Assembly: GCF_000342165.1 (NCBI RefSeq)
Contig: NZ_AMRV01000013.1
Coordinates: 1 to 56,229 of the forward strand
Source of the DNA: Pacificimonas flava
GTDB lineage: Bacteria; Pseudomonadota; Alphaproteobacteria; Sphingomonadales; Sphingomonadaceae
Direction: 5' to 3'
DNA: 56,229 bases
Shown here: positions 26,715 to 33,663 of the stretch, piece by piece
Layout: every line of letters starts with the position of its first letter
How positions within the stretch are numbered: the first letter of the stretch is position 1
The notes under the pieces: generated by a model
Seen by the model: the letters and a program-made list of their open reading frames with translations, nothing else
What the model was told of the DNA's origin: nothing
Databases searched by the model: none
Translations under genes and position numbers: made by a program

Positions 26715-28039
26715 ATTACGAAACCCCCATCGGTGCGGGCGCCGAGGTCGAGGGCCTGACGCCCCGCGCGGTCGTCGCCGAGCTGGACCGCTATATCGTC
26801 GGACAGGACGAGGCGAAGCGCGCTGTCGCCGTCGCACTGCGCAATCGCTGGCGCCGCCAGCAGCTGCCCGCAGCCCTGCGTGACGAGGTCAGTCCGAAGA
26901 ACATCCTGATGATCGGTCCGACGGGCTGCGGCAAGACCGAGATCAGCCGCCGCCTGGCCAAGCTTGCCGAAGCGCCCTTCATCAAGATCGAGGCAACCAA
27001 GTTCACCGAAGTCGGCTATGTGGGCCGCGACGTCGAACAGATCGTCCGCGACCTTGTCGAGGAAGCGATCCGTCTGGTCCGCGCCCGCAAGCGCGAGGCC
27101 GTGAAGATCGAGGCGGAGCGCGATGCGGAAGAACGCCTGCTCGATGCGCTCGCGGGGAAGGACGCATCGTCCGGCACGCGGGAACGCATGCGCGAGAAGC
27201 TGGCGAATGGCGAGCTGAGCGAGAAGAAGATCGAGATCGACGTCGAGGCCAGCCCGCAAATGCCCTTCGAACTGCCGGGCATGTCGGGGCAGATCGCCAC
27301 GCTCGATATCGGCAGCATGTTCGGCAAGATGGGCAAGCAGCAGAAGCGCCGCCGCCTCAGCGTGCGGCAGGCGTTCGATGCGCTGCTGGCCGAGGAATCC
27401 GATAAGCGGCTCGACGATGAGGAGATCGCGCGGGAGGCCATCGAGGCGGCGGAACAGAACGGCATCGTCTTTCTGGACGAGATCGACAAGATCGCCGTCA
27501 GCGACAGCCGCGGCGGCACCGTCAGCCGTGAGGGCGTGCAGCGCGACCTGCTGCCGCTGATCGAGGGCACGACGGTCTCCACCAAGCACGGCGCGGTAAA
27601 GACCGACCACATCCTGTTCATCGCGTCCGGCGCCTTTCACGTCGCCAAACCGTCAGACCTGCTGCCGGAACTTCAGGGACGGCTTCCCATTCGCGTCGAG
27701 CTGAAGGGCCTGACGGAAAGCGATTTCCGTCGCATCCTGAAGGATACGGAGGCCAGTCTGATCACCCAATACCGCGCCCTTATCGGCACGGAGGGCGTGA
27801 CGCTCGATTTCACCGAGGATGCGATCGATCGCATCGCGAAGCTTGCCGCCGACGTGAATGCCGGTGTCGAGAATATCGGCGCGCGGCGCCTTCAGACGGT
27901 ACTGGAGAAACTGGTCGAGGAGATCAGCTTCAGCGCGTCCGAACGTGGCGGCGAGACCGTCACCGTGGATGCCACCTATGTCGACACGCAGCTTGCGGAG
28001 ATCGTCAAGGATCAGGATTTGTCGAAATACGTCCTGTAG
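26711..28039 (+). CDS. hslU: HslU ATPase subunit of the HslUV protease
   Basis: A 442-residue AAA+ unfoldase. Walker A GPTGCGKT is at residues 69-76, after the substrate-pore-type region, and Walker B is [11 protein letters not shown]. The inserted I-domain (about 110-230) is acidic and helical. Sensor motif GIARR-equivalent IGARRLQTV is present, and the conserved C-terminus DLSKYVL docks into HslV. A strong terminator follows 7 bp after the stop. Confidence 0.97.
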   Translation: MNYETPIGAGAEVEGLTPRAVVAELDRYIVGQDEAKRAVAVALRNRWRRQQLPAALRDEVSPKNILMIGPTGCGKTEISRRLAKLAEAPFIKIEATKFTEVGYVGRDVEQIVRDLVEEAIRLVRARKREAVKIEAERDAEERLLDALAGKDASSGTRERMREKLANGELSEKKIEIDVEASPQMPFELPGMSGQIATLDIGSMFGKMGKQQKRRRLSVRQAFDALLAEESDKRLDDEEIAREAIEAAEQNGIVFLDEIDKIAVSDSRGGTVSREGVQRDLLPLIEGTTVSTKHGAVKTDHILFIASGAFHVAKPSDLLPELQGRLPIRVELKGLTESDFRRILKDTEASLITQYRALIGTEGVTLDFTEDAIDRIAKLAADVNAGVENIGARRLQTVLEKLVEEISFSASERGGETVTVDATYVDTQLAEIVKDQDLSKYVL

Positions 28040-28046
28040 CTGGATT

Positions 28047-28081
28047 GGGGGCGGACACGACACGGTCCGCCCCCGATTTTT
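28047..28081 (+). terminator. rho-independent terminator after hslU
   Basis: A 10-bp GC stem (GGGGGCGGAC at 28047-28056 with its complement at 28065-28074) and an 8-base loop, followed by GATTTTT. It ends the hslVU operon. Confidence 0.93.
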
Positions 28082-28198
28082 CAGGGCGCTTGGAAAGAGA
28101 TCATCGTCCGGCGCCCGCGGGAGTCCATGCCGTTTCCAAGCTTGCCGCCTCCTGCTGGTTCTAGCCTTTGTTGAGGCGCTTCGGGCCGCTGCGGGGAT

Positions 28199-29266
28199 TC
28201 ACCCGCACTTCACTTCCAGAATCCTGCGCGTTTCCGGCTCCGTGACGATATTGAGGCGATCCGGGCGGAAATCCATCGTGACGGCGCTGTTGGTGTCATA
28301 GACCCGCGCGGTGCGCGCGCCCGCCGCCTCGACCATCTGCGCCTTCAGCGCCTCCTCATAAACCTGTCCCACGAACGTGGCGGCCGCGGAGGCGTCGCAG
28401 GCTGCGTCCATTCCGGCAGAGGGATCTGGCTGGTCCGGCATGGCGGTCTCCGTCTCGATGAAGCGGACATTGGGATCTCCTGCCTTCGCAAAACGCAGCG
28501 CGAAGCGGTTCGTTTTGCCACGAACCGGTTCGTCGAACACCGACCGCGAAACATCGTCCTGCGGATTCTCGAAGAAGATTTCCTCCGCCACCAGGTCGAA
28601 TCCGGCCTTGCGGAAATCCTGAATGACCCGCGCCGGTGCGATGCGGTGGACGGCGGCCACCTCCGCGCGCGGGTCCGTGGGCTTTGCACCGACATGGTCG
28701 ATGACCGTCACCGTCCCGCTTGGCCGCAGAGCGCGATTGATTTCGGCGAGCAGCTTCTGCGGATCGGATTGCGGCAGGCTCATTTCCGGATTCTGAAAAT
28801 AAAGATCGTGATAGACGAGGTGAAACAGCGCCGCGTCCAGGCTGTTTGGCGCCAGGCCGACCGCGTCGAAGTCGCGGTTCATCGCGGCGACATTCGGCAG
28901 GCGCTCGCCATAGCCGCGGGCGGCGACGGCCGTGCGTATCCTCTCCCGCTTCGCGAAACCCGCCGGGTTCTGCGCGATGACGAATCCATCCGGTCCGACG
29001 AGCCGACCCAGAAGTTCGGAATAATATCCCGCGCCGGCAAAGACATCGAGCACGCGGTCTCCGGGCTCCACCGCCATGAAGGCAATCGCCTTCGCCGGGT
29101 CGCGCAGGGCGTCGAGCGCGCGGTCGTCGGCGCTGCGGTCCGCAACCGCAAGCATCGGCGCGACCTGCGCCGCATCGACGGGTGCGGCGCTTGCGGATGC
29201 CGCGATCGTGGTGGCAAGCGGCGTTCCGGCGAGCAGCGCCGCCATGAGCATGGTTCGCATCGGCAT
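28199..29266 (-). CDS. exported SAM-methyltransferase-like protein fused to a C-terminal I78 peptidase-inhibitor domain
   Basis: A 355-residue protein. Residues 1-28 are a signal peptide ending ASASAAP. Residues about 40-265 form a class I methyltransferase fold: DRVLDVFAGAGYYSELLG is the SAM motif I, and LRPSGTVTVIDH is motif IV-V. Residues 287-355 match the I78 inhibitor family: a first Cys (AACDAS), FVGQ, VTMDFRPDRLNI and the terminal VKCG. It resembles exported COG4798-type methyltransferases of sphingomonads. The target is unknown, and SAM supply in the periplasm is doubtful, so the N-domain may have another role. The ATG at 29266 follows AGGGGAAGAA. It is divergent from the App1 gene. 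Confidence 0.85.
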   Translation of the reverse strand: MPMRTMLMAALLAGTPLATTIAASASAAPVDAAQVAPMLAVADRSADDRALDALRDPAKAIAFMAVEPGDRVLDVFAGAGYYSELLGRLVGPDGFVIAQNPAGFAKRERIRTAVAARGYGERLPNVAAMNRDFDAVGLAPNSLDAALFHLVYHDLYFQNPEMSLPQSDPQKLLAEINRALRPSGTVTVIDHVGAKPTDPRAEVAAVHRIAPARVIQDFRKAGFDLVAEEIFFENPQDDVSRSVFDEPVRGKTNRFALRFAKAGDPNVRFIETETAMPDQPDPSAGMDAACDASAAATFVGQVYEEALKAQMVEAAGARTARVYDTNSAVTMDFRPDRLNIVTEPETRRILEVKCG

Positions 29267-29366
29267 ATCGTTCTTCCCCTTCTTTGGCCGGCAGTTGTCT
29301 CTTTGGGCCGGACCGATCATGCCGCTAGAACCGATCAGTCGTCAAAACGCTGCGTGAAAGGGCCAA

Positions 29367-30470
29367 ATGCTTCCAGACACACCGTTCTTCCGCCTGTTCC
29401 ACCGCGCGGTGGCAGAGGCCGAGGAGCGCATCGACGCCGTGCGGGCGCGGCGACGCAGTCCCACGCAGAAGCTACGAATCCTCACCTATGCCGGCTACCG
29501 GAACGAGACGGAGGCACGCCTGTCGGGCCGCATCGTCGAATACCGGCAACCGCTCGACCCCGGTACGGGTACGTTCAGCCGGCTGCGCGCGATGCTGGCA
29601 ATCTACGAAAGCGACGAGGTTCCCGGCGTACGTATCGCCGCGGAGGGGTATGGCGGCCACTTCGAGACCAGAACCGACGGGGAGGGCTATTTCACCTTTC
29701 GGATTCCGCTCTCCGGCCGCGCGCTTCCGGCACGCACCGGCTGGGAGGAGGTGACCCTGTCCCTGCCGGACCGCGAATCCGATCAGCGGCGCGTGACCGC
29801 CCCCGTCCTCGCCCCGGGACGAGAGATGCGGCTCGGCATCATCTCGGACATCGACGATACGGTGGTGGAAACCGGCGCCACGAATTTCCTGAAGAACTGG
29901 CGCCGTGTTCTGCTGCACCGGCCGGCGGACCGCCTGGCCGTGCCGGGCGCCTCGAAGCTTTATCGCATGCTCGTCGTCGACCATGACGCGCCGCGGCGGC
30001 CCGTCTTCTATGTTTCCTCCAGCCCCTGGAATCTTCACGGCTTCATTACGGAGTTCATGGAGCTAAACGATATTCCGCACGGGCCGATGTTCCTGCGCGA
30101 CTATGGGATCGGCCGCGACATGTTCATCGCGGGCGCGCATGACGACCACAAGCTGCAGGCGATCGAACGCATCCTGGCCTTCTATCCGGATTTCCGGTTT
30201 CTGCTGATCGGCGACAACGGTCAGCAGGATGTCGCCATTTACGCCGCGGTCGTGCGCGATTTTCCCCGCAACGTGGCAGGTGTCTTCATTCGCGATGTTG
30301 CCGGCACCTGCCGGACGGGTGCGACTGGCGATCATCTTGCAGGCATCGAAGCCGCCGGCGTCCCGGTGTATTGCGGGGCCGGCTTCAACGACGCGCTGGA
30401 ACTGGTGGACGAGGTCGGCTTCGGTCCCGACCAGGAGGCGGCGCGCGCCGCTTCGCTACAGAGCGGTTGA
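29367..30470 (+). CDS. App1-like phosphatidate phosphatase (DUF2183)
   Basis: A 367-residue soluble protein. The C-terminal half carries the HAD-type DxDxT motif in GIISDIDDTV (Asp161, Asp163) and the DUF2183 marker YVSSSPWNL at about 213. A later LIGDNGQQD supplies the acidic motif. The N-terminal half (about 35-150) is a beta-rich region with YESDEVPGV. The family includes yeast App1, a Mg-dependent phosphatidate phosphatase acting on membrane lipid. No membrane segments or signal peptide are seen, so it is probably cytoplasmic. Substrate specificity is inferred from the family. Confidence 0.88.
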   Translation: MLPDTPFFRLFHRAVAEAEERIDAVRARRRSPTQKLRILTYAGYRNETEARLSGRIVEYRQPLDPGTGTFSRLRAMLAIYESDEVPGVRIAAEGYGGHFETRTDGEGYFTFRIPLSGRALPARTGWEEVTLSLPDRESDQRRVTAPVLAPGREMRLGIISDIDDTVVETGATNFLKNWRRVLLHRPADRLAVPGASKLYRMLVVDHDAPRRPVFYVSSSPWNLHGFITEFMELNDIPHGPMFLRDYGIGRDMFIAGAHDDHKLQAIERILAFYPDFRFLLIGDNGQQDVAIYAAVVRDFPRNVAGVFIRDVAGTCRTGATGDHLAGIEAAGVPVYCGAGFNDALELVDEVGFGPDQEAARAASLQSG

Positions 30471-30500
30471 CTGCAACGAAATCGGCAAGCCGGCCCGCCG

Positions 30501-31949
30501 TCACTTCGTGACCGTCTGCTCCCGCGTCAGATGCGGCGGCGCATGAAGGCGCATCGTGTCGCCCTGCTGGGTCTGCCACGCATCCAGGCGCGAGCGAAGA
30601 TCCTTCAGAACATCCGCATATCGCGGGTCGTCCGCCAGATTCCGCTTCTCCGCCGGGTCGGCCTGCAGATCGTAAAGCTCCTCCGCCGGACGGTTATAAT
30701 AATCGTCGACGATCTCCTTCGCGCGGGCGTCCGTTTCGGCCGCATCGACCCAGGACAGGAAATAGGCGCCGGAATCGACGCGCTTGCCGAACTGATCGAT
30801 ATGGGTCGTGTAGACCCAGTCCGGATGCTGGTTGCGGATATACTTCCACCGGTCCGTGCGAATGCTGCGCATGGGGAAGACGTTCACCTTGCCGTCATTG
30901 GTATGCGTGGTGAAAATCTCGCTGCGCGCCTCGTCCGTCTCGCCGCGCACAAGGGGGATGAAGCTGCGCCCGTCCAGATCGTCCGGCGCCTCGCCGCCTG
31001 CCACGTCGACGAGGGTCGGCAGGATATCGACCCAGCTGACCATCGCATCGGTGCGCGATCCCGGCTGGGTGGCGCCCGGCCAGCGTACGATCATCGGCAC
31101 CTGCGTACCGGTATCGTAGAGATTCCACTTGCCGAAGGGCCACTGCGTCCCGTGATCCGAGGTAAACAGGTAGAAGGTGTCGTCGCCCAAGATCGCCTCG
31201 CTGGCGTCGAGAACCTTGCCCACCTCCGTATCGAGCCGGCTGACGGCGGCGTAGAAGCGCGCCCGGGCATCGCGGGTGAGTGGAGTGTCGATCGATTTTT
31301 CCGGCAGGCTGACCGCATCGGGATCGTAGCCCTCGGTCGTTTTCGGCCACGGGACGTGCGGCCAGTTGCTGCCGACGAACAGGGCAAGCGGCCGCGGATC
31401 GTCACGCTCCTTCAGCCAGCGAACGGCCGCCTCCACCGCCTCATCGTCGTGAAAGGTGAAATGCTCGTAATGGTCGAAACCATATCGCTTCACCTGCTCG
31501 TAATGCGCGACCTTGCCGAACGATACGACCTGATAGCCCTGCTCCTGCAGATAGGCGGGCATTTTCTTGACCCAGCTGTGCACGGCACCGTGATTGGGCT
31601 CGGCTCCGTTCCGGGCCGGCATCAGGCCGGTCAGCAGCGCCCCTCGGCTGGGGGCGCAGGCGGGCGAGGCGACGAAGGCACGGTCGTAGGTCTGCCCCTC
31701 CTGCGCCAACCGGTCGATATTGGGTGTTCGCACCTCTCGGTTGCCATAGGCCCCGGTGTCGAGAAGCCCGAGATCGTCCGCAAGCATGATGACCATGTCC
31801 GGCTTTTCGGCGGCCTGCGCAGCGGGCGGAGGCTGCTGCGCATGCGCCGCAGGCGCCGGCAGGAGGGCGCTCAGCGACATTGCCGCTGCCGCAGCGACGG
31901 ACAGTGTGAACCGTCGGCGGGACAGGCGGTTGTGGATAATCTGGCGCAT
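30501..31949 (-). CDS. Tat-exported type I sulfatase (heparan N-sulfatase-like)
   Basis: A 482-residue protein. The N-terminus has a twin-arginine signal (LSRRRFTLSVAA) and a cleavage region PAPAAHAQ. The sulfatase signature is CAPSRGALLTG, with Cys98 as the formylglycine residue and a metal-binding MLADDLG at about 55-61. VSRLDTEVGK and FTSDHGTQWPFGKWNLYD also match the family. The overall pattern is closest to N-sulfoglucosamine sulfohydrolases. It is thus a periplasmic enzyme removing sulfate from a glycan. The ATG at 31949 follows AGGGGAGA. A longer open frame to 32594 overlaps the second sulfatase and was rejected. No formylglycine-generating enzyme is in the window. Confidence 0.9.
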   Translation of the reverse strand: MRQIIHNRLSRRRFTLSVAAAAAMSLSALLPAPAAHAQQPPPAAQAAEKPDMVIMLADDLGLLDTGAYGNREVRTPNIDRLAQEGQTYDRAFVASPACAPSRGALLTGLMPARNGAEPNHGAVHSWVKKMPAYLQEQGYQVVSFGKVAHYEQVKRYGFDHYEHFTFHDDEAVEAAVRWLKERDDPRPLALFVGSNWPHVPWPKTTEGYDPDAVSLPEKSIDTPLTRDARARFYAAVSRLDTEVGKVLDASEAILGDDTFYLFTSDHGTQWPFGKWNLYDTGTQVPMIVRWPGATQPGSRTDAMVSWVDILPTLVDVAGGEAPDDLDGRSFIPLVRGETDEARSEIFTTHTNDGKVNVFPMRSIRTDRWKYIRNQHPDWVYTTHIDQFGKRVDSGAYFLSWVDAAETDARAKEIVDDYYNRPAEELYDLQADPAEKRNLADDPRYADVLKDLRSRLDAWQTQQGDTMRLHAPPHLTREQTVTK

Positions 31950-32010
31950 GGCGTCTCCCCTGGTGCCGCGCCGCCTTTGCAGCAGCGTCATTTCGTTTCC
32001 TGCTCTCATA

Positions 32011-32030
32011 CTAGGGAAGCCCAGTCCTAG
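32011..32030. promoter_or_regulatory. inverted repeat between the divergent sulfatases
   Basis: CTAGG at 32011-32015 and CCTAG at 32026-32030 form a 5-bp inverted repeat with a 10-bp spacer, lying between the two divergent start codons (31949 and 32110). It could be an operator serving both sulfatase promoters. No regulator gene is adjacent, and the short arms make chance likely. Confidence 0.3.
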
Positions 32031-32109
32031 CTCAATAGCATATTTATCTGATATAAGGCATCTGAGCTGCCGGGTTGTCATGCCGGCCGCTCGATACCGG
32101 GGAGAGATT

Positions 32110-33603
32110 ATGAAGATCAGATCAGGCGCCGTTCGTACATTCCTATCGACCGTATTTCTGGGGGTGGCCGCCTGCAGCCAGCCTGGGGCCGATTCACCCG
32201 CCGCCTCCGCGCGCGCCGCCCCGCAGCAGGCAGAGGCGCGGCCGAACATGCTGTTCATCCTGATCGACGACATGGGGTACGGCGACCTGTCGATCACGGG
32301 CAACGATCTCGTGGAAACGCCCAACATGGACCGCTTGGCGCGGGACGGGCTTTTGATGACGCAGTTCACGGTCGCGGCGCCTATTTGTTCGGCATCGCGC
32401 GCCGGCTTCCTCACCGGACGCTTCCCTGCACGGGAACGCTTCTGGAACTTCATCGATTCCCGCGCGCACAATGATGCGACGCGGCAGGCGCACTGGCTGA
32501 ATCCGGAATTGCCGACACTGCCCCGCTCGCTGAAGGCCGCAGGATATGCGACGGGCCATTTCGGCAAGTGGCACATGGGGGGCGGCCGCGACATTGGCGA
32601 GGCGCCGCTACCGACCGAATATGGTTTCGACGAAAGCTATACCCAGTTCGAGGGGCTGGGCCCCCGCGTTCTGATGACCGAGGACGATGCGCGCCTTGCA
32701 TCCAGAAGCGAGGCGCTGGGACGTGGCCCCATCGACCACTTGCCGAAGGGCAAGATCACCGAGCGCTATATCGACAAGGCGCTGGATTTCATCGACCGGC
32801 ACCAGGACGAGCCCTGGTACGTGACCCTGTGGCCCGACGATGTCCACGATCCCTGGCACCCCACCGAGGAGCAGATCGCCGCCGTCAACGGCGCTGGACG
32901 ATCCGAGTCGGAGGTGCGGTTTCTGGCGGTCCTGTCAGCGCTCGATATGGAGATCGGCCGAATGGTCGATGCGCTGCGGGAACGCGACGAACTCGACAAC
33001 ACCATGATCGTGCTGACCAGCGACAACGGCCCCACCGGCTCACCGGCCTACTACAAGGAAGGGGTGGTGCCGGGCAGCGCGGGCGAGTTCCGCGGCCGCA
33101 AGGGCAGCCTGTACGAGGGCGGCGTGCGCGAGCCGCTGATCGTCTACTGGCCCGGCCACATCGAGCCCGGCCAACGCGACGACACCACCGTTGCCAATGC
33201 GGTCGATCTCTACCCGACCCTGGCCGACGCAGCCGATGTGCCGGCGCCAGCGAATCTCGACGGGATCAGCTTGCTGCCCGCGCTTGAGGGCGACCCGATC
33301 GAAAGCCGCCCCGATCTTTATTATGCCTATGGTGCGTTCGGCGACCGCTCGAAGTTTCCGCGGCCGTATCTGGAGCGCGATCAGCGCCCCGGTTTCGCCA
33401 TCCGCGCCGGTGACTGGAAGCTTCTGGCGGCGGCCGACGGCTCCGACGCCGAACTTTACAACCTGCAGTCGGATCCGGGCGAAACCCGCAATATGGCGGC
33501 CGAGCGTCCCGATATCATGAACATGCTGACGCCGAAGCTGCGCCGCTGGTCCGCCTCGCTGCCGGTCCAGGCCTCGCCTCGCGAGCCGCAACCGGCCGAA
33601 TAG
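32110..33603 (+). CDS. lipoprotein type I sulfatase (arylsulfatase-like)
   Basis: A 497-residue protein. The lipobox LGVAAC (Cys22) makes it a membrane-anchored lipoprotein. The active-site motif is ICSASRAGFLTG, with Cys93 the formylglycine residue. It is the C-x-A-x-R form rather than the commoner C-x-P-x-R. Metal ligands LIDDMGYGDL (about 51-60) and SDNGPTGSP are in place, and KWHMGGG is typical. It removes sulfate esters from a glycan at the cell envelope. The ATG at 32110 follows GGGGAGAG. It is transcribed divergently from the Tat-type sulfatase and ends at a bidirectional terminator facing the TonB receptor. Confidence 0.9.
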   Translation: MKIRSGAVRTFLSTVFLGVAACSQPGADSPAASARAAPQQAEARPNMLFILIDDMGYGDLSITGNDLVETPNMDRLARDGLLMTQFTVAAPICSASRAGFLTGRFPARERFWNFIDSRAHNDATRQAHWLNPELPTLPRSLKAAGYATGHFGKWHMGGGRDIGEAPLPTEYGFDESYTQFEGLGPRVLMTEDDARLASRSEALGRGPIDHLPKGKITERYIDKALDFIDRHQDEPWYVTLWPDDVHDPWHPTEEQIAAVNGAGRSESEVRFLAVLSALDMEIGRMVDALRERDELDNTMIVLTSDNGPTGSPAYYKEGVVPGSAGEFRGRKGSLYEGGVREPLIVYWPGHIEPGQRDDTTVANAVDLYPTLADAADVPAPANLDGISLLPALEGDPIESRPDLYYAYGAFGDRSKFPRPYLERDQRPGFAIRAGDWKLLAAADGSDAELYNLQSDPGETRNMAAERPDIMNMLTPKLRRWSASLPVQASPREPQPAE

Positions 33604-33613
33604 CAGCACGCAC

Positions 33614-33655
33614 AAAGGCGCCGGCTCCCTCAAGTGGCGGGAACCGGCGCCTTTT
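33614..33655. terminator. bidirectional terminator between sulfatase and TonB receptor
   Basis: An 11-bp stem (AAAGGCGCCGG at 33614-33624 with CCGGCGCCTTT at 33644-33654). Weaker inner TCCC/GGGA pairing lies inside the loop and a T-run on the right. It separates the convergent sulfatase (+) and receptor (-) genes. Confidence 0.85.
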
Positions 33656-33663
33656 CAGAGCCT

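Noticed and set aside
30501-32594. Long upstream extension of the Tat-sulfatase
   Set aside because: The extension overlaps the divergent sulfatase and precedes a clear ribosome site and twin-arginine signal at 31949.
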